25,313 bases of DNA from CAZUNB01 sp964622235 (GTDB taxonomy: Bacteria > Patescibacteriota > Saccharimonadia > Saccharimonadales > JAGPDM01), in assembly GCA_964622235.1 (NCBI GenBank), contig CAZUNB010000015.1, positions 1 through 25,313 on the forward strand, in the 5' to 3' direction. Below are positions 21,996 to 25,313 of this stretch, piece after piece. Each line of letters starts with the position of its first letter. The stretch's first letter is position 1. Below the pieces are notes generated by a model. The model had not been told where the DNA came from, ran no database searches, and was given only the letters and a program-made list of their open reading frames with translations. Position numbers and translations under genes: made by a program.

Positions 21996-22609
21996 TAGAT
22001 AGCTCCTTGAATTACAACGACTGATTTCTTAGGACCAGGAATAGATCCGCGAACTCCAACAACATTTGCATCAACATCTATATAGGCAACAGTTAGTCGT
22101 TTTGAAGTTTTCTGAGCATTACCGAGTCGGCCAGACATTTTCTTACCTTTCATGACTTTTTGGGGATACATAGAACCGATAGAACCACCTTTGCGGGTAT
22201 TTCCCTTAGCACCGTGAGTTGCGCGTTGTCGTGAGAAATTCCATTTCTTAATAACACCAGCAAAACCTTTACCTTTAGTAGTACCGATAACATCGACCTT
22301 ATCGCCCTTAGTAAAAACTTCGACATTAAAAGAGTCGCCGACGGCGACTTCTTTAGTATCGATATTGTGACGAATTTCCTTCATAATACGAGGATTGACT
22401 TTAGCTGCTTTAGTATGGGCAATCTGAGCCTTATTAGCACGCTTTGTGTCACCGAAACCGAGCTGAATAGCTTCATAGCCGTCTTTATCATTTGTTTTAA
22501 TCTGAGTAACTGTACAAGGACCAGCTTGAATGAGCGAAACCTGCACGACAGTACCATCATCTTCGATAATTTGCGTCATTCCCAGTTTCGTGCCGATTAG
22601 AGCTTTCAA
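21995..22609 (-). CDS. rplC: 50S ribosomal protein uL3
   Basis: uL3 initiates large-subunit assembly. The 204-residue product has KALIGTKLGMTQIIEDDGTV, GTTKGKGFAGVIKKWNFSRQ, RATHGAKGNTRKGGSIGSMY and KMSGRLGNAQKT, all canonical. I place the start at TTG (22607-22609), which gives the conserved MKALIGTK start. Its Shine-Dalgarno AAGGTG lies 6 nt upstream and overlaps an in-frame GTG (22616-22618) that has no ribosome site. It is the first gene of the operon; rpsJ, usually in front, is not in this window. Confidence 0.95.
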   Translation of the reverse strand: MKALIGTKLGMTQIIEDDGTVVQVSLIQAGPCTVTQIKTNDKDGYEAIQLGFGDTKRANKAQIAHTKAAKVNPRIMKEIRHNIDTKEVAVGDSFNVEVFTKGDKVDVIGTTKGKGFAGVIKKWNFSRQRATHGAKGNTRKGGSIGSMYPQKVMKGKKMSGRLGNAQKTSKRLTVAYIDVDANVVGVRGSIPGPKKSVVVIQGAI

Positions 22610-22629
22610 AATTAACACCTTCTTTTAAT

Positions 22630-22687
22630 AAAAATCTCGGCTTAATGAACGGTTTCTTGTGTTTTCAAGACCTATTCTTGCGCCGAT
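22630..22687 (-). promoter_or_regulatory. Structured rplC leader, possible attenuator
   Basis: In the minus-strand leader ATCGGC (22682-22687) can pair with GCCGAGAT (22634-22641, one bulge). It encloses a second hairpin, TCTTG/CAAGA with flanking GG/CC (22651-22672). The outer stem is followed at once by TTTTT, so the fold resembles an intrinsic terminator about 10 nt before the rplC ribosome site. It could be an attenuator or a uL4-responsive leader; no homologous motif is known to me. Confidence 0.5.
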
Positions 22688-22722
22688 GCATCTTTTTTAA
22701 CAGATTAAAAAGTTACTAGACA

Positions 22723-22752
22723 ACTATAGCAAACACTTGAGGCTAAAGTCAA
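22723..22752 (-). promoter_or_regulatory. Promoter of the rplC-secY ribosomal operon
   Basis: On the minus strand TTGACT (22747-22752) and TATAGT (22723-22728) are 18 nt apart. Transcription from about 22716 gives a leader of some 105 nt before rplC. No other promoter of similar quality was seen inside the cluster down to secY. Confidence 0.8.
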
Positions 22753-22765
22753 CAATATTAACTTA

Positions 22766-23056
22766 TTATAGTAAATAAACTGCACCAATTGGAGCAACAA
22801 AGCTCAATACCGAAGCTCCTAGCAGAATGGCCAACTCAACCTTGCGATCAATTTGAAAGTGATCATGCGTCGCAAAGACAAAACCAACAAGTAAGCCGAT
22901 TGGTATGCCAGGCAGTAAGAGAATAGTACCTTCTCTAGGTCGTATCCAAATCGTACCGATTATGAAAAAAAGAAGTATTTTCAGGAAATAAATCGAGGTC
23001 GATTCAGATTTATGTTTCTTTTTTGTTTGTTTTCTTTTTTGTGCTGTTTTAGCCAT
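22766..23056 (-). CDS. Small basic membrane protein, unknown
   Basis: I do not recognise a family. The 96-residue protein opens with a very basic, lysine-rich stretch (KTAQKRKQTKKKHK, residues 3-16). Three hydrophobic segments follow at about 22-38, 44-61 and 74-95, with RPRE in a turn. The basic start suggests a cytoplasmic N-terminus. There is no Shine-Dalgarno site; an extended -10 box ends 7 nt before the ATG, so the message may be leaderless. It precedes the ribosomal operon but is separated from it by the rplC promoter. Confidence 0.82.
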   Translation of the reverse strand: MAKTAQKRKQTKKKHKSESTSIYFLKILLFFIIGTIWIRPREGTILLLPGIPIGLLVGFVFATHDHFQIDRKVELAILLGASVLSFVAPIGAVYLL

Positions 23057-23063
23057 GCCTATA

Positions 23064-23072
23064 ATTATAGCA
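23064..23072 (-). promoter_or_regulatory. Extended -10 promoter, probably leaderless
   Basis: TGCTATAAT on the minus strand (23064-23072) is a perfect extended -10 element. It ends 7 nt before the ATG at 23054-23056. The -35 region is weak (TTTTAG), which is tolerated by extended -10 promoters. The start site would fall at or next to the start codon. Confidence 0.7.
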
Positions 23073-23086
23073 CTTATGATTTGTCG

Positions 23087-24214
23087 CTAAAATGGCAGTT
23101 TAATTGTTTCTCCACGAAGTTTGTGTCTCTCCTGTATGTAATCCCAAGCATAGAGAAGATTAGCTGTTAGCTCAGGCGACAGAACATCATCGAAACTTTT
23201 TACATTACTTAGCCAGTCTGTCTTAAATTCCGATTTCCACGTTGCGTTCTTGAATACCTTAGAGAATTCTTTTTCACTCAATTCTCCGAGTACTGTTAGA
23301 AAGAAATATTGTGGTTTACCGCCACGCGTTAGTTCACGAGTAAACGCTAGCGGTACAATATCTAATCTACTAACTTCGTTTAACTCATTAAGGTCTAGGC
23401 CTGTTTCCTCAAGCATCTCCCTTTTAAGTTCTTTAGTAACATATTTCGTCAAATCCGTGATTGGCTCATTTGACGGCTCGACGTTACCGCCGACACTAGA
23501 AAGCATATGAGAGAAAACACCTAGGTTCTTCTGTCTTGGTTGCATATGGAAATACCATATGCCACTACTCTGAAAAGCGATAACTGAACTGACACCGATT
23601 GTGTTAACGAGTCGACTATTATGGAAATCAATCAAATTATTATCATCACCAAGATCTCGAACACGCATGGTTTGAAAGCTATCGCTATCTAATTGATGGT
23701 CAAGGCTAAGGTTAGTGCGAACCTCATCAAAGTAACTGGCTTGCTCCAGCCGAACTTCATAATCATTATCATTATTCTTAATTAAATCAGCCACCCGCAA
23801 AGTTTTGCCGTCAAATGTCTTTGGTCGCTCTGCGATAAATTCGTCAAAAGCTTCTTGACTGTCGAAGCGTATATCCTCAGGCGCCGTATATTGATTAATT
23901 GTAGGTTGTGCTCGAATCTTTGCATCTGGGAAATCAATAAAATTCACAATGTCAGAGTATGGTATCTCGATTTCTTTTTGCTCACCATCTCGTTCTAATA
24001 TTATTTTTCTGCGATTATCATGGTAATAAGAAAATGCTAGATTGTAGTTTATGAACGAAGTCTTAGGTAGCTTATCAAATTGACGGCTAAAGATCAGAAG
24101 GCTCATAAAACTTTCATTATAAAAATATTTACTGGCTGCAAACTGAAAACGGTCAGCTACAGCATGCCAATTCTCTTTCACGTCTGTTAAAATTTGTCGA
24201 ATATCTTGATACAC
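23087..24214 (-). CDS. NUDIX hydrolase-domain protein
   Basis: NUDIX enzymes hydrolyse nucleoside diphosphates linked to another group. In this 375-residue protein the box lies at about 243-273: GGNVEPSNE, then a longer than usual spacer, and KELKREMLEETGL, where R265, E266, E269 and E270 match the RExxEExGU metal-binding core. The spacing between the first glycine and the RE pair is expanded, so activity is likely but unproven. Residues 1-220 form a separate region I do not recognise, with IIFSRQFDKLP-like helices and many D and N. The start is GTG (24212-24214), 6 nt after a TAGAAT box and inside a palindromic context, with no Shine-Dalgarno site. Substrate unknown. Confidence 0.8.
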   Translation of the reverse strand: MYQDIRQILTDVKENWHAVADRFQFAASKYFYNESFMSLLIFSRQFDKLPKTSFINYNLAFSYYHDNRRKIILERDGEQKEIEIPYSDIVNFIDFPDAKIRAQPTINQYTAPEDIRFDSQEAFDEFIAERPKTFDGKTLRVADLIKNNDNDYEVRLEQASYFDEVRTNLSLDHQLDSDSFQTMRVRDLGDDNNLIDFHNSRLVNTIGVSSVIAFQSSGIWYFHMQPRQKNLGVFSHMLSSVGGNVEPSNEPITDLTKYVTKELKREMLEETGLDLNELNEVSRLDIVPLAFTRELTRGGKPQYFFLTVLGELSEKEFSKVFKNATWKSEFKTDWLSNVKSFDDVLSPELTANLLYAWDYIQERHKLRGETIKLPF

Positions 24215-24215
24215 A

Positions 24216-24226
24216 AGAATATTCTA
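24216..24226 (-). promoter_or_regulatory. Palindrome and -10-like box at the NUDIX gene start
   Basis: AGAATATTCT (24216-24225) is a perfect palindrome directly before the GTG start. On the minus strand TAGAAT (24221-24226) looks like a -10 box ending 6 nt before the start codon. The -35 is poor. It may be a leaderless promoter, an operator, or chance. Confidence 0.35.
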
Positions 24227-24250
24227 ACGCTTATCTCATAATAAATAAAC

Positions 24251-24703
24251 TTATTCGTTTAATGAATCAACCATAGGTCCAAAATAATCAATGTGAAGCC
24301 TATCAAATTCGTCTGCTTCTCGATCGCCATCTGCTTCTATTTCATAATATTCAGCTTCAGCTTCGTCGTAAACTCTTTTAAATTCCATATCCACCTGAGA
24401 AAGCTCCAATAACTCAAGACGTGTGGCCGCAGACCGTGTGGCATTCTCGTTTGGTGCGCCAGAATCATCTTCATCAAGAATCCCATTATCTAAGTTAGGA
24501 AAGATTTGAGTCGACAGGAAACTAACAGCTGCATCAAAATTACCGTTATTCACATCATCAAAAACACTCTCAACAATTTCGAGAGCAAATTCTTTTCCCC
24601 AATCTAGTGGGGGCAGTAAATCTTGTACCATAGGGTCGACATCAGGTTGCGATTCGGACACGTCACTCTCCATATCCGATTGGAGTTTTTCGATTATGCA
24701 CAT
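24251..24703 (-). CDS. Acidic hypothetical protein
   Basis: I do not recognise a family. The 150-residue product has 40 Asp or Glu and about 8 Lys or Arg, so it is strongly acidic. It looks soluble and helical: LDWGKEFALEIVESVFDDV (about 33-51) and RLELLELSQVDMEFKRVYDE (about 95-114). There are no cysteine clusters or membrane segments. The start is uncertain. The best Shine-Dalgarno site upstream serves an ATG 7 nt earlier in another frame, a 15-codon reading frame at 24663-24710; an internal ATG (MESDVSES) is another option. Its promoter lies at 24751-24778. Confidence 0.65.
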   Translation of the reverse strand: MCIIEKLQSDMESDVSESQPDVDPMVQDLLPPLDWGKEFALEIVESVFDDVNNGNFDAAVSFLSTQIFPNLDNGILDEDDSGAPNENATRSAATRLELLELSQVDMEFKRVYDEAEAEYYEIEADGDREADEFDRLHIDYFGPMVDSLNE

Positions 24704-24710
24704 ACGCCAT
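24663..24710 (-). CDS. 15-codon leader ORF overlapping the acidic gene start
   Basis: ATG at 24708-24710 follows AAGGAG (24719-24724) by 8 nt, the best-spaced ribosome site in this region. It reads MAYVHNRKTPIGYGE and stops at TGA (24663-24665). It overlaps the first codons of the 150-residue frame in a different phase. It may be a leader peptide that couples translation, or mark a frameshift at the true start of the acidic gene. Existence as a real gene is uncertain. Confidence 0.35.
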   Translation of the reverse strand: MAYVHNRKTPIGYGE

Positions 24711-24750
24711 GAAATTTTCTCCTTAATTTGGTTAGTTATGTATAGTCACA

Positions 24751-24778
24751 ATAGTATCATTTAAAAATATTTAAGCAA
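24751..24778 (-). promoter_or_regulatory. Candidate promoter of the acidic gene
   Basis: On the minus strand TTGCTT (24773-24778) and TACTAT (24751-24756) are 16 nt apart, leaving a leader of about 34 nt before the ATG at 24710. No clear terminator follows the upstream PhzF-family gene, so read-through is also possible. Confidence 0.5.
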
Positions 24779-24848
24779 GCATATCCACTATATATTATAA
24801 TGAAAATCAATTACACTAATATACTGATTTTTAAAATGAACTATTAAA

Positions 24849-25313
24849 CTAGAGTTCTAATTCCATCACTAGAACGGTAATTGCTTTGCCGCTTATTTTG
24901 ACGTTTTCTTGATTTGCTCGCACGATCATTTCACCTGATCTTTTTGAAAGTTGCTTAACCTTCATTGTGCTTTTATTTAGTTTTTTACTCCAGTAGGGTC
25001 CAAGTCCACACTGTGATGAACCAGTTGCGGGGTCTTCATCTATGCCAATCAGTGGACAAAAGCTTCTTAAGACATAGTCTATTCCTGGGTGGTTCGAATT
25101 TGATGATATAGATAAGTCTACGAAACCATGGTCTTTAATAGACTGTAGATTAATCACACTGCTTTGCACCTGCTCCTCATTCGATAGGATCGCAATTGTG
25201 TGACGAAGTGATTGGTATTCAAAGTACTCAACAATCGGAAAGTTAACAATATCTTGAAAAAAGCTTGGTGCTTCTTTACGTTCTATCGGCCATACTGGTA
25301 GAGAGAAAGTAAT
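24849..25313 (-). CDS. PhzF-family isomerase/epimerase, C-terminal part
   Basis: The frame runs open to the right edge, so the start lies outside the window; 154 residues are visible. PhzF proteins have two similar halves and catalyse isomerisation, as in phenazine synthesis, or epimerisation. The conserved C-terminal signature is present: RSFCPLIGIDEDPATGSSQC (about 83-102) with the DPATGS substrate loop. GPYWSKKL, the QLSKRSGEMIVRANQENVKI stretch and SGKAITVLVMELEL, typical of the domain end, follow. The N-terminal half with the catalytic glutamate is not visible, so activity cannot be judged. It most likely belongs to the widespread uncharacterised branch rather than true phenazine genes; no phenazine neighbours are seen. 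Confidence 0.9.
   Translation of the reverse strand: MTFSLPVWPIERKEAPSFFQDIVNFPIVEYFEYQSLRHTIAILSNEEQVQSSVINLQSIKDHGFVDLSISSNSNHPGIDYVLRSFCPLIGIDEDPATGSSQCGLGPYWSKKLNKSTMKVKQLSKRSGEMIVRANQENVKISGKAITVLVMELEL

Noticed and set aside
1..25313. CRISPR array, insertion sequence or integrase
   Set aside because: I saw no spaced direct repeats, no transposase or recombinase motifs and no terminal inverted repeats with target duplications.

Overview
The window is a bacterial chromosome segment in which every protein gene, both tRNAs and all strong promoters lie on the minus strand. It is moderately AT-rich and uses the standard code (secY and the 721-residue ORF end at TGA). The core is an almost complete S10-spc-alpha ribosomal cluster. 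It lacks rpmD (uL30) between rpsE and rplO, where only 2 nt separate the genes. It also lacks rpsJ in front of rplC, and adk and map between secY and infA. Loss of uL30 is characteristic of the Candidate Phyla Radiation (Patescibacteria). With the small membrane proteins, tight packing and cysteine-free bL36, uS14 and uS4, I infer a CPR bacterium, most likely Saccharibacteria (TM7). The phylum is inferred, not proven.

Layout, read down the minus strand from the right edge. First come a truncated PhzF-family gene (24849-25313), an acidic hypothetical gene (24251-24703), a NUDIX-domain protein (23087-24214) and a small membrane protein (22766-23056). A consensus promoter (22723-22752) and a structured leader then drive rplC-rplD-rplW-rplB-rpsS-rplV-rpsC-rplP-rpmC-rpsQ-rplN-rplX-rplE-rpsN-rpsH-rplF-rplR-rpsE-rplO-secY. 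A 721-residue protein of unknown function, with its own leaderless promoter, sits where adk-map usually lies. A second promoter (10196-10224) drives infA-rpmJ-rpsM-rpsK-rpsD-rpoA-rplQ-rplM-rpsI, which ends at a strong terminator (6146-6183).

Below rpsI is a roughly 700-bp accessory segment. It holds a small unknown gene broken by a perfect 10-bp tandem duplication just after its start and carrying a G9 homopolymer. Next to it is a diverged second copy of the rpsI 3' end. The two rpsI ends form 75-bp direct repeats exactly 704 bp apart, so the segment looks like an insertion at the rpsI 3' end. Below it lie genes for a CAP-domain membrane protein, tryptophanyl-tRNA synthetase, an RluA-family pseudouridine synthase, a DNA polymerase III delta'-like protein and a TPR protein, then tRNA-Thr, a small membrane protein and tRNA-Tyr. 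Three consecutive strong inverted repeats fill the left edge.

Most of the window is translation machinery (ribosomal proteins, IF-1, RNA polymerase alpha, SecY, TrpRS, rRNA or tRNA modification, tRNAs). The most unusual parts are the rpsI-end segment with its slippage-prone gene, the large cysteine-rich ORF inside the ribosomal cluster, and repeated -10-like boxes 6-7 nt before start codons that lack a Shine-Dalgarno site, which suggests leaderless mRNAs.
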